A stretch of 64,000 bases of DNA, from positions 62,001 to 126,000 of the forward strand of contig CAJQUW010007891.1 in NCBI GenBank assembly GCA_907163375.1, given 5' to 3'. This DNA is from Prostheceraeus crozeri (taxonomy: Eukaryota; Platyhelminthes; Polycladida; Euryleptidae). The position numbers and the translations under genes are program-made. Under the pieces are notes generated by a model. It worked only from the letters and a program-made list of their open reading frames with translations, did not search any database and was not told the DNA's origin. Below are positions 24,346 to 34,704 of this stretch, one piece after another; the stretch's first letter is position 1; each line of letters begins with the position of its first letter.

Positions 24346-25690
24346 AAATCTTTTATGCCAGAGCCTTTAAAAAAACTTTGAGGCACAGCTTAATTAAGCG
24401 TCAATGTGAAATTTGTGCAATCTGATATCATATAACAAAAAGAAAACAAATTAACATTCTTGTTTAGCCATTGTTACAAAAGTGAACAAAAAGATAATTC
24501 ATTTCTACATATTTTACACATTTTAGAGTAAAAGGTTTTTAGTATGAATGATCCTACAAGAAGAATTCTACCGTTGCAGCATTTGTCGTTTTACCAAAAA
24601 ATAATAGTCTGCAGCAAAGGTATGTATAGCTATTACGCTAGTCGCTACGATAGGAAAATAACCTATTTTTCTAAAACTAAAGCGGGTTTCATAATGTGAC
24701 ATTAAAGTGAAACGATTCACCCATTTTTACATGACTTCAACCGTTGTCTGTTTCCGCAGTCATGAGGAAGGGAATTAAATGGACACACACAGTCATTGAT
24801 TTGCACACCCTTGATCCTCCTATACGTTCGAAGTGGTTTATCAGAATCACAGTTGACCAAGCCGCGTACAAGGCACGACACCAGAGATCTCACAACTTGA
24901 TGCGCACTTAATAATTGACACGATGTCGGGCAGGCAACTGTTCGAATGAGCGCAGGAAGTCCAACCTGTTAGCAGACAGCCTTGTCGGGTTGTAGCGGCA
25001 TTGTCATAACGACAGGGAATCGATGTGTACTGTTGCACACTGCGCTGCGCTCGGTTTGTGAATAATGCCAGTTGACGGCACACAGTGACTGTCTGATTAG
25101 ACGGGAAGCGTGCGTAGGAAGAAAAACAATCCTCTGTGGGGATGGTCGGTAAACGACTAATTGCTCAGCGACTAAGTTGCAATGAAAGTTTGCTGTCCGA
25201 TGCATGTTAGGTAGCGATTTATTTTACATAACTTAAAAAACTTGATTGAAACATAAAATCATTAAAGTATTGTAGATCACTGTCATCTGCATTGACTTGC
25301 AAGCAGGATAAAGTCGCTCATATGAACGCATTTTCATTATTCGACATTTCAGTTCAGCGACAATGCTTGATTATCGTATGAATAGCTGTCTACTTTGGTC
25401 TTCAATAATGGATTTCTGAACACTGATCTTTACTGACAGATGACGACATGTCAAACGGAATTTCTATATGTTTCACTACAAAATGATTAGGCTATAGAAT
25501 ACGGCGGAAGCACATTACAATTATCTCTTTGATGACATCATCAAGAATTAATGAGAATAACTAAAATGAATCTGCATTTTTCGATTAAAAGCTTAGCGCT
25601 AACGTACACGATTTGCATTTTGCTCTAACCATCTATGCGACTTCAAACAACAGAATGTGTTTAAACAAAGGGATGTAGACTACAGCTGGT
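24346..25690. other. non-coding stretch
   Basis: The only longer frames (24847-25205 minus) show no family resemblance and no splice logic. No paired terminal repeats were seen. Confidence 0.5.
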
Positions 25691-25836
25691 GATAAAAGCT
25701 AGCAACATTAGCTTTATCAATAGCCTTCTATTAATCATTGACAAGAAGCTGGCGAATTTTGCTTTGCCAATAGCTATCTATTGGCCAGCGACAAAAAGTA
25801 AGCAAATTTCGCTTTGCCAATAGCCATCTACTCGCA
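25691..25836. repeat. minisatellite, three 50-bp units
   Basis: Units start near 25691, 25740 and 25790. Each holds AAAGC/AAGCT, AGC(A/G)AA, GCTTTGCCAATAGC and ATCTA. The third unit fades out at about 25836. Divergence between units is roughly 15-20 percent by eye. Confidence 0.75.
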
Positions 25837-26020
25837 AACTGCATTATCGCTAGCTAAGACATCGCTTGCTCGCTCACTAAAAGCCAGCACTTTTCCCCTG
25901 CGGGTTATCGTCAGGTCCATGACGAACTCTTATTTCAGTTCTTATATGGTAAAATAAAATCGTTTATAAGTATTAATTTATTTCCCTTCCCGTCTTAAGT
26001 TGAGTCGACTAGCCTTTATA

Positions 26021-27370
26021 AGGTGGGTGAGGTGAATAAGGCCTACCTAGCAGACTTAGAGGTCTACAGTCTTGAATTATTGATTAAATACTACGAATTC
26101 ATATTCAAATCATCTATTTCTGGTACAGTTGACATGTGTGAGAAGTTCATGTCGATTATTGCGAAACTTCTGGTGTACAAGCAAAAAGATGAAAAATCAC
26201 CCAGTGGGCCTTATTACCGACACGTGTAGGTAATAAGGCCCACTTTTGTTTTTCTCTAATGTATTCAATTTGCGTAGCTTATAAGTCATTTCTAACATCT
26301 AGATGTATAAAATGGATTGTATTCACCTTCTGGTACGCAAATTGATATAATGAGATTAGATCTATGTTCTTGTAATTCAGAGTTAGGACTTAAGTTAAGC
26401 CTCTATGTAAAAAAGAAAAACCAAAATTGTTCATTCAAAAACATCGACTTTTATTGAAAAACAAAAGATATTTTTAACACGAGGAAAAAATTACTATATG
26501 ATGGTGAAACCTTGTATTTGGTATTGCATAATCTCTCTATTATATTATCAGTCATAAACACAGACTTTATAGGCCCACACTGGAACAGTCAGGACAAGCA
26601 ATTAGAAACTCATCTTCGTCACCTCCATGACTTAAACCACCACAATCTAATCAATTATGTATACCCAATTAGTCATTATATGCCATACACTGTCTCATAG
26701 GCCTATCTAACTTTTCATCTTCCTCAGAAATTTTGCAATCCCACGATTCATTGCCAGCTTGCTCATATTTTCTACAATTACGCTTGGGCCTACTGTTTTG
26801 CTTCGTGGATAGAACAGGGGCTTGCTTAAAGCGCTTTTTATCCGTAAAAATTTCCTTAGTAAAGTTGTGCTTTCTCGGTAAGACTGCGCTTACGTTTACC
26901 TGGATCTGAGTTTCGTCGGATTTTCGGAGTACTGATTATTTTGTGATAGGCCCGGGCCTTATTACCAGCATTTTGTATGGGCCTTATTGGCTACATTGAC
27001 ATCGTTTTATAATCAGTGTTTTTTCGTACTTTCCCGAACTCAAAAATCAAACTACTACATAAGGTCATAGAGAGGATACACCAGAGATAATTTTCCATGT
27101 TAAGAGCTCATCTACACCAATATTTTGTGTCTTGAAATCCTTGAACAAATGAAGAGCAAATATTTGATCAAAGAAGAAATTTGAATGTACTTGTTTTTGA
27201 GATGCTGTAGAATCTGATCCACTTGACCAAAATCGATAAAGCTTCTGACACTTATTTGAAATTAGATATATTTTCATTCCTTTTTTGTTGCGCTTAAATT
27301 CGTTAAGCAGTTTCCGAGATCTAGCAAATGGGCCTTATTACCAGCTGGGCCTTATTCACCTCATCCACCT
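26021..27370. mobile_element. 1.35-kb MITE with TA target sites
   Basis: The ends are AGGTGGGTGAGGTGAATAAG (26021) and the reverse complement of AGGTGGATGAGGTGAATAAG (ending 27370), one mismatch in 20. TA stands on each side (26019-26020 and 27371-27372). Inside are repeated GGGCCTTATTACC words, including a hairpin at 26206-26244 and further copies near 26952 and 27330. No transposase is present. TA targeting suggests an IS630/Tc1/mariner-related driver. Confidence 0.75.
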
Positions 27371-27372
27371 TA

Positions 27373-27715
27373 CTTATTTCAGTCCCTGCTTCATGCTAGA
27401 GTAGGTTACTCTATGTTGTTAGCATTAATTTATATTCATTCGTTCATGGCTTTTAATTACCTAATTATTTACGGGATTCTCCACTAGGGTAGTTGTTTAA
27501 CTTTGGCATCTTCCGTTTCCTGCATCATTCGAATTTTTTTGACTGTGTTGTGTCTTAATTCGATTATCTTTCATGTTATCACGACACTATAGTCTCATTC
27601 TGTAAAACGAAACATCCACTTGTTTACAAGTTTATCAATAATTTTCTGCTCTATTCGATATACTTTTCGTGACCTATGATCGTCCACAATTATCACTGCA
27701 GTTACAATCATTTCA
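27373..27715. other. short non-coding spacer
   Basis: AT-rich, with no repeat or frame of note. It separates the TA MITE from the P-like element. Confidence 0.5.
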
Positions 27716-28214
27716 AGTACAATCACGGCGTAGTGAAAGGAGGCCTGGAAGACGCCAGTGGCCAGCAATCTAGCGGAGTCCTACTAAGTTTTACACGAAA
27801 AATCATTATTATGACGATTGATTAGAGTTTCGTTGCTTTTTGGATGTTAGTTATTGTTCATGAGAAAATTCTAGCTTAGTGAAATACTGCAGCATGCGAT
27901 ATGATTATGAAAAATGATTATTTAGCCTATTCACATATAGTTAAGTGTAACATAGACAAAAAGCACATTACTTAACATAATTTATCGAAACTTCAAAAGT
28001 GATTTTTTGTTCGACGTTGTTGTCTTTTCCTTCGACAATTTCGCTACATTGTTGCGAAAAATATTTGCTAGTGCTCGTAAATGTAGAGTGCTTAAACTGT
28101 TCAGGGATGGAAATAGTTCCAAAAAAGAATAAAATTGACATATCAAAAAGTTCATGCTAATCAATGAAGGACACAAACATGTGAAAAAATATAGCAAATT
28201 GAGATGAAAGAAAC

Positions 28215-28750
28215 CAGATCACATGACGGAATCATCAAGCCTCCTCTGCTTGCGTGTAACTATGCCACTCATCAGGGCAACTTGAATCGTCGACATAAAT
28301 TTCACGTCGTCTCAATAAATATCCGCCTATATGCACTACCACGTACGTCACGAATATTTGTAGCCACGTCACCAGCTACAACCATGGCTATCGCAAAATC
28401 AAAGGCTCCATCTTCTTCATTAAGAAGCTCTCTGTCACAATTAGTACACAAATGCGGTTGAGGTGGACTGCACAAATCAAATGTCGAATTTTCCTGGGAA
28501 TTATGCAATGCTTTTTTACCCAACTCAATTCGAGTAGAATGTGCTGCCGGCATGTGTATAATAAGATAACCACCTCCAACTTTCTGTTTGAGATAAGTAA
28601 AATATTTTCCACAACATCACTCTGAGATCTTCCAAGAACATAATCATATTCTGGGTTATTCAACAGACGATCACAAAGAATTAAAATATTTCGCCCATAG
28701 AGCTCCAATGCTCGTTTTGTGTCAACACTTAAATTGCTCTCAACTTTCAA
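28215..28750 (-). pseudogene. P-like transposase, C-terminal part, decayed
   Basis: Minus-strand pieces include SNLSVDTKRALELYGRNILI, PHLCTNCDRELLNEED, VAGDVATNIRD and, in a shifted frame, HASRGGLMIPSCDLVSF. The order of a CxxC pair, a VAG-type segment and RGGLxxPSxDLV matches the C-terminal region of P-element and THAP9 transposases. The pieces lie in different frames, so at least two shifts have occurred. The catalytic core expected between here and the THAP end is not recognisable and may be lost. Confidence 0.65.
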
Positions 28751-29691
28751 GTATACTTCGTCTATTTCTAAAAAGATGCCTTTTGTTTTTCCTGAAGTGA
28801 GCTGACGATACCCTTAATGTAAACTGAATCACTGACAGCGTAAGTTCCTGATGTAGCATGGCGAAGAAGGAGAAAAAAGGTATAGAGTAATTTTTTCTCT
28901 CAGGAGCTGTGACTTTTCAATTAGATCCAGTAATTTCGTTCAAACCTCATGTGCTTCTATTATTAGGGTGGCCAACTATTAAAGTGTCTCGCCCGTTCCG
29001 GTAGTAAAACAGAGCGTAAACATGACTAAAGTTAAGAAAGCAATTCTTTCCAAGAAATATTTGCGCTATCTGCGCTTTAAGTATGTAGCAAAACATCAAA
29101 ATGCATCATACTGAGATTTGACTGGACGTTGGTCATGTCGGAAAGCTAAACTATACAAATGATTTGATAGTGGGCTTATTACAGTATACAGATTGTTTCA
29201 TAAAAAATGGATCACCCTCAAACATCGCCTTAACTTCAATTTTGTCTAACTCCGCCAAACTTGAACGAATTTCTCTGAACTTTGGAAGATATTGTCAGTT
29301 GTGCTTACTAATATCATTGTTGGAAATTTCAAGCATGAATATTGAGTTGTTTTCCTGTTATAGATAAAAAAGTAGTAGATAATTTGATCTTCATTTAGCA
29401 ATGTTACACAAAATCATACCTCACTCTTATAAGATTACATTTGTTTCCTTTGTTATGTAATATGTTGTTCTACAATCCAAAAGCTATCAAGCAAAACAAA
29501 AATAAAAAAAATCGGTCAATCAGAGCCAGTATAGCACCATTATTCATCAACAATAATGTAACTGCTACATGTGATTAACTGGACTTCATGTTCCATAGCT
29601 TCCTGACTTCGTTGCCGTGGTGTTGGCAGCACTCCTGATTGCTTTCAGCTAGAAATCTATCTCTTACCGGTTGAAAACAATACAAGCACAA

Positions 29692-30364
29692 ATGAACAAT
29701 AACGAGATCGCATTCACAAAAGGCAAAGTGTCAGCCTTGCTAGAACTAGGGTTTTCTTTGCGAGCTACAAGCAAGCGACTAAATGTCCCTTACACAAATG
29801 TGCATCGATGGCATAATGATGATTTTCGACTCTGTCGAAAAGAGGGCCCTGGCCGTCCACGCAAAGCATCCAAACGTAGAGACCGCCTAATTTTGAGATT
29901 AGTTAAAGTTGATCCAAGTCTCTCGTTAACTGAGATGGCTGCACTAGACTCGTCTATTTCTAAGTCCACTATTCGTAGAAGACTTATTGAGTCGAATTTC
30001 AAGAGCTGTAAGAGGCCCTCTCAGATCGAATTATCAGATCAGCATACAAAAAGACGTGTCAGATGGGCAATGGCGAAATCAATGGGATCGGGTTGTCTGG
30101 TCTGATGAGGCATCAGTCCGTCTGAAGGATAGTGATGGTCGATTGAGATTATGGATAAAATCTGATCTGAATCCCATAGAAAATGCATGGAGTATTCTAA
30201 AACGTAACGTTCGTCGTTCACTGCTACCTACAGATGGCGTATCACAACTTACGTCACTGTTAAAAAGAGAGTGGAGAAACTTAGATCAGTCAAAAATCAA
30301 CGATATTATCGAATCAATGCCTAGACGAATTGGTAATGTCATTGACAATAAGGGTACACTGTAA
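29692..30364 (+). pseudogene. Tc1-like transposase, internally deleted
   Basis: The start at ATG 29692 gives a helix-turn-helix region (FTKGKVSALLELGFSLRATS, then LNVPYTNVHRW) and a second basic Tc3-type domain with GPGRPRKAS. After RRVRWAM a frameshift moves to DRVVWSDEASVRLKDSDGR, which holds the first catalytic aspartate. The reading then jumps to SDLNPIENAWSILKRNVRR, the motif with the catalytic third residue. The segment with the second aspartate (the DNAPxH-like motif) is missing, so the enzyme is dead. The C-terminus is cut by the MITE at 30357. Confidence 0.85.
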
Positions 30365-31351
30365 ATCGCTCAATACCAATCACATACGAAGGATGCATAC
30401 CAAAATATTTTTTTGGTATATTTCTGTATGATCTTGGTATATATTTGTATGCTTTTCGCATGTTGTTTCAAGTGTGGTATGCTTTACATACTAAAGCCAT
30501 ACCAGCACAATGTTAAAAGAAAGCATCAATCATGTCCAAAGTATATTGATTAATGCTTTTTGTCAATAAAGATCACACTAATGCTACTACTGCTTTGTAA
30601 GTAGTGAGATAATGACATTTTATAGTCAAACTAACAATACTGAATTCGATTTTAATACATGTAAGTCCGAGGCATTTCATAAATAATCAATAAGTATTTG
30701 ACCATCAACAATTATGCATTATGTAATTTTGGAACTAAGCATATTATCAATCCAAAATAAAGACACATTATAATTCATGAACGCAAAAATAGTTATGTTT
30801 GAGATATATAAGTCAACATGGTTGCTGAAAAGTTATCGTTTTAATGAAATGATGTTTATCAATTTAGTTCAAGGAAATGAGCTAATTATGAGTCTTGTGA
30901 ATGCTATAAGACAAGGTGCAAAGATGACATGCGGCTTTAATTTCACAACAAATCTAATCTAGTTAAATACCACATTTTCACAAAGAAATATTCACGGCTG
31001 GTATTACTGGAAAAAAGTTATTTGTAAGTAGTATGTGGTATAACATATTTTTTTGCCATATGACATAAAGCTATTCATACGAAACACATACGAAACACAT
31101 ACCAATTTGCATTAGGTCTCGTATATAAAACATACCAAGAATTCGTATTTCAACGTAAAACAGCCAATCACAGTTAGCATAGTTCGTATCGTTTACATAC
31201 CAATCACATACGAAAGTAAATGGCCATTCGTATGAAAAACATACCAGATTTCTTTATATATACCAGAATCTCGTATCAAATGTTGGTTTCAAATTGTATG
31301 TAAACTTGGTATGTGTTTGTATGTAATTTTCGTATCCAGCGATTTACAGTG
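30357..31351. mobile_element. 995-bp MITE, copy 1 (inside Tc1)
   Basis: Ends CACTGTAAATCGCT at both termini in inverted orientation, with TA on each side (30355-30356 and 31352-31353). Next to the termini are CATACC and CATACGAA words in many copies, mirrored at the two ends. A second copy at 38804-39789 aligns end to end with only scattered changes. No protein is encoded; the frames inside are short. Confidence 0.9.
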
Positions 31352-32151
31352 TAGGACCACAAAATATTAGCTTCTTAAGAACCGCTACGGCATCATAGCT
31401 TATCAGATTATATAAGGACATTTAAATATATTAGGGACATGAAATAACATGAAAAATGCTTTCTGTATCATACTTATATGTTTTATTTAGTCAAATTTTA
31501 GGATGATCCACTTTTTATGAAACGGACTGTATTTTCAAGGATGCATGAATATTTTCAAACGAACTCATGTCGTACTTACCTTTTCCATACAGCACCATTT
31601 TCTGTTCTTCAAATATAATTTTGCTTGATTCAAGTCCATATGCTGTTCGAACAGTTGTTGTCGCAAGCGCTACTCAACAGCACTTCAAGGATGGAAGAAT
31701 TAAAGAATGTCTTTAAAATCTTAGAGACTCAAACAGTGGAGATTTAAATTTGCCGAGTTGATTAATTTGAAGCTTAGATGGCTTATTTTCGAATAAATTA
31801 GCTTCCTAATCAGCAATCGTAAATGAAGAAATTTTTCTTTATATGGTTTTTACCAGATAAACAAATATTTGTTTTGGTGCCCATTAGTGCCTTCAGGCAT
31901 CAATAGGCGCTAATAGGCACCAGATTCTGACTTCGTGCCTAAATTCGTGCCCTACAGTTTACAGTGTATGCAGCATGAGAGCGTCTCATCGATTCAATAG
32001 CAAACAAGATGTCTTGGTTTGAATATCGCCTCACGTTGACAGCTTTGGAAAAATTCATACGCCGAATTTCAGAAAAAATAGAATCACACCGATTTGATTT
32101 ATAGACTTTTACATAGTTTACACAAGCCTCCACCTGACTAAACTTGGTTAT

Positions 32152-32766
32152 TCAAACGCAGCCACTAAATAAAGGACAGTACAGGCGTTCTACTCGATTG
32201 TAGGCAGAAACAATACTTCCATTAAAACACAGCGTGAGTTGATAAAGGAAAATGGATCCATCTTTCTCCTTTGAGTGTATGATCAATTCATCAGTAGCAT
32301 TATCAATTATCAAGTCTGGACATCGCTGACGTAAAGTTTCTGCGTATAAAGTCTCCGGTAATTTATCATCAATCAGAAATTGAGGCAATTGATCACATTG
32401 ATGAGAACGTTGTTGAGCAGCCAGTTTTTTTGAAAAGTTTTTCTTTGATGGACTACATATAGATGGTAGGGATCTCGAAGTTGTTGTCGTACAGCTTGGT
32501 GGAACACAGTTGAAAACAGAGGGTGGCAATAATGGTACGCCGTTCTGGTTACCAGGACATGGTTTGCGTCTAAAATCAGTAGGCCAATGTAATTGACAAA
32601 AGCATTGATTCCTTGAGGGAACAAAACCAGGAAGAAATTTATTTGAAAGAGCTCTCAGTCAAGTTTGACAGTCTTCTAAATCTTTCGGAAATCTATAGAG
32701 TGGCACTGAATCGGGAGAATCCTTGGAAGCAGAGCGGCAACCGTACACAATGCATTTTCGACCCAT
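32152..32766 (-). pseudogene. P-like transposase, N-terminal THAP domain, one stop
   Basis: ATG at 32766 (minus) starts MGRKCIVYGCRSASKDSPDS, then VPLYRFPKD, then NKFLPGFVPSRNQCFCQLHW. The zinc ligands of a THAP domain (C5, C10, then CxxH) and the FP and W landmarks are in place. One TGA falls at codon 36, exactly where THAP domains carry their conserved tryptophan (TGG). The frame then stays open for another 170 codons, with a serine/threonine-rich linker and a segment ending FLYQLTLCFNGSIV, as in THAP9-type proteins. THAP domains bind the transposon ends. Confidence 0.8.
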
Positions 32767-33137
32767 AGTCTCAAGAGGCAGCTTCAATGCTGCGATGTAA
32801 TGACAGTGTGTTCTCAATCTTATGAAAGACTACAGGGAGAAAAATCCGGCGCAAGAAAATTCAATACAATAAGCTAAACAGCAGCGCGTAGCGGCTGACC
32901 CAGATATGATGAGTCATGCCAGGCAGCGTGTGTGATCTGAATATGCATTGAGATGTGTGTGCTGCACTGTGAGTACTTGTTGACTATGGAATCGGAGGTT
33001 TAACTCGGTAAAAGTGCTCATGGAATAAACATTTTTTCTATAGAAACATTCTACTTATGTATAAATAAGTAGGACTCCGCTAGAATGACTGCCATCGACG
33101 TCTTCCAGGCCTCCTTTCAGTACGTCGTGGGTACAAT

Positions 33138-33541
33138 TGATTAATGCAATAATATAACGTCAATGAGAGATGCTGCACATTGTTGTTGCATACGTCCAAT
33201 GTAGGTAATTATTAAGTACTGAAAGTTTTCCCTCTGGTGGATCCACCGACATAATTTTCAAACCATAAACACTAAATGACACATTCACAAATGATTATGC
33301 TTTCAATTTATTTTGTCTCTGTTATGAATGCATGTTGGAGATATTTCATGTACTATTTTTATTTATTTTTTTACTTCAATACTATTTTTCCTATCTCTAT
33401 AAGGCAATGAAAATTTTTTTTTCCACTTAGTGAGTTCCTGCAAGTACCATCATTTTGAATCAGTTTTCACTTCTAGCAAAACTTAAGCAACATGATTCTG
33501 TGCTCACAGCAGATGCTGATTGATTAGCTTCATTATTTGTG
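33138..33541. other. non-coding spacer
   Basis: AT-rich sequence after the P-like element; no frame or repeat recognised. Confidence 0.5.
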
Positions 33542-34012
33542 TACTTTTCCGGAAATGAGAAAAAATATTGAAGAAGTTTGAAAAAGAATTATTGAACTTA
33601 TATGAATATAACTTCCCGCTGTCAGAGTCCAGACTGGTGCCATCCTAATCATCTATTGTCCTCTCTAGAAAAGGGATGACAATAGCATAGATATCTGATC
33701 TCTATGCTTTGCACAATTGGGCGTGTTTAATATTGAACTGGCGGCTCATTGTTCGATTGCTATGGCATTATGTCAGCAGATTGTGCCATCTCATTAGCGT
33801 TAGATGTTCCAATGCTTCCTTTCAAGTCAAACAGTAGAGGAGACGACCCTTCTAATTCTGTGGTTATGAGAGAACAAAGACAAGCCTTCGCCAATTGTCT
33901 TGTTTTGAACCTTCGTTCACCTTACATGATGTTTGCATACTTTTGCGGAAGTGAGAAAAAATATTGAAGAAGTTTGAAAAAGAACTATTGAACTTATATG
34001 AATATAACTTAT
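33542..34012. repeat. 73-bp direct repeat flanking a dispersed 180-bp repeat
   Basis: 33542-33614 and 33938-34012 share GAGAAAAAATATTGAAGAAG and the following 45 bp with few changes. Between them, 33712-33893 matches 45432-45602 on the same strand (both contain TTGCACAATT, then TGGCGGCTCATTG or TGGCTGCTCATTG). The arrangement looks like an insertion or a local duplication event. Confidence 0.65.
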
Positions 34013-34459
34013 ATATTCGTACTCTTCACATCACAAGGATTCTGAAGACACCAAAGATGAACATTTTTGATGGAAAAATGAGAAAATAGCATTTTCAACC
34101 AAAAGGTTATAATTTTGTGGTAACTTCATGATACAACTAATTTTTTATCAGTGCACCGATTTTGATGACCAGTATGTCAAAAGAAAGCTGAGAAAATCCA
34201 CTTTCTCTCCGTGCCTAATTCATTATCACACTCACATGTCTTATTTTTGAAAAATTGCAATTTGTAAATTGAGGGATTTTCATATTTTGAGCACTGCACA
34301 GCAAAAACAATAACGGATGCAAATCTATCACAGCTCATTTCAAAGCTGAAAATGCACGCTTTTGAATGATGTATGGCATGTTGTTGTGCGACACGATTGA
34401 GAATCGAATGAATCTCAGTGAAATTTAGGTGGTCCGTTTTTTATGTTCAACTCTGTAGA
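34013..34459 (-). repeat. dispersed Tc1-end-like repeat, copy B
   Basis: The reverse complement aligns with 38118-38640 and, for its first 210 bp, with 14650-14862. The outer edge at 34459 reads inward as CAGAGTTGAACATAAAAAAC followed by GGACCACC. Non-coding. Confidence 0.65.
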
Positions 34460-34704
34460 TTCTGACGATCCAAAAGTTACTCACGCAACAAATGCAAAGA
34501 TGTTCATCTTAATTGCATTATTCTCGATCAACAAACTATGCCCTCGCCCTTCGGGCTTGTGCATAGACATGTTGACCTCAAAAAGTGCAATAAAGATGGA
34601 TACTTTGCAATTGTTTCGTAAATAACTATTGCAGTGAATGCTATGCGGTAATATATAATTGATACCGTCCCCGAGTCGGCAACAAGCGTCGTTGTTGCCG
34701 GCTA

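Larger units (their letters stand above)
29189..31530 (+). mobile_element. Tc1-like transposon inside the P-like element
   Basis: Inverted ends of about 30 bp: CAGATTGTTTCATAAAAAAT from 29189 and, in reverse complement from 31530, CAGTCCGTTTCATAAAAAGT, followed by GGATCACCCT or GGATCATCCT. TA flanks both sides (29187-29188 and 31531-31532), the Tc1/mariner target. A degenerate Tc1 transposase lies on the plus strand. Without the 995-bp MITE inside it the element would be about 1.35 kb, slightly short for Tc1 because of an internal deletion. Confidence 0.88.
27724..33129 (-). mobile_element. P-element/THAP9-like transposon carrying nested insertions
   Basis: Inverted ends begin CACGGCGTAGTGAAAGG at 27724 and, in reverse complement from 33129, CACGACGTACTGAAAGG. 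The similarity continues for about 60 bp through GAGGCCTGGAAGACG and CTAGCGGAGTCCTACT. The flanks AGTACAAT (27716-27723) and GGTACAAT (33130-33137) are an 8-bp duplication with one change, and 8 bp is the P-element target length. On the minus strand it encodes a THAP domain at the N-terminal end and a P-type C-terminal block. The 5.4 kb include a Tc1-like element that itself contains a MITE. Confidence 0.85.

Noticed and set aside
24847-25205. Pair of overlapping minus frames that look cysteine-containing
   Set aside because: No start context, splice borders or family resemblance; codon usage looks random.
28204-28461. 85-codon plus-strand frame inside the P-like element
   Set aside because: It is the antisense of the P-type C-terminal coding block.
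31866-31968. Possible small MITE ending GTTTACAGTG followed by TA, with GTGCC/GGCAC repeats
   Set aside because: Only one terminus is visible, so I did not list it as an element.
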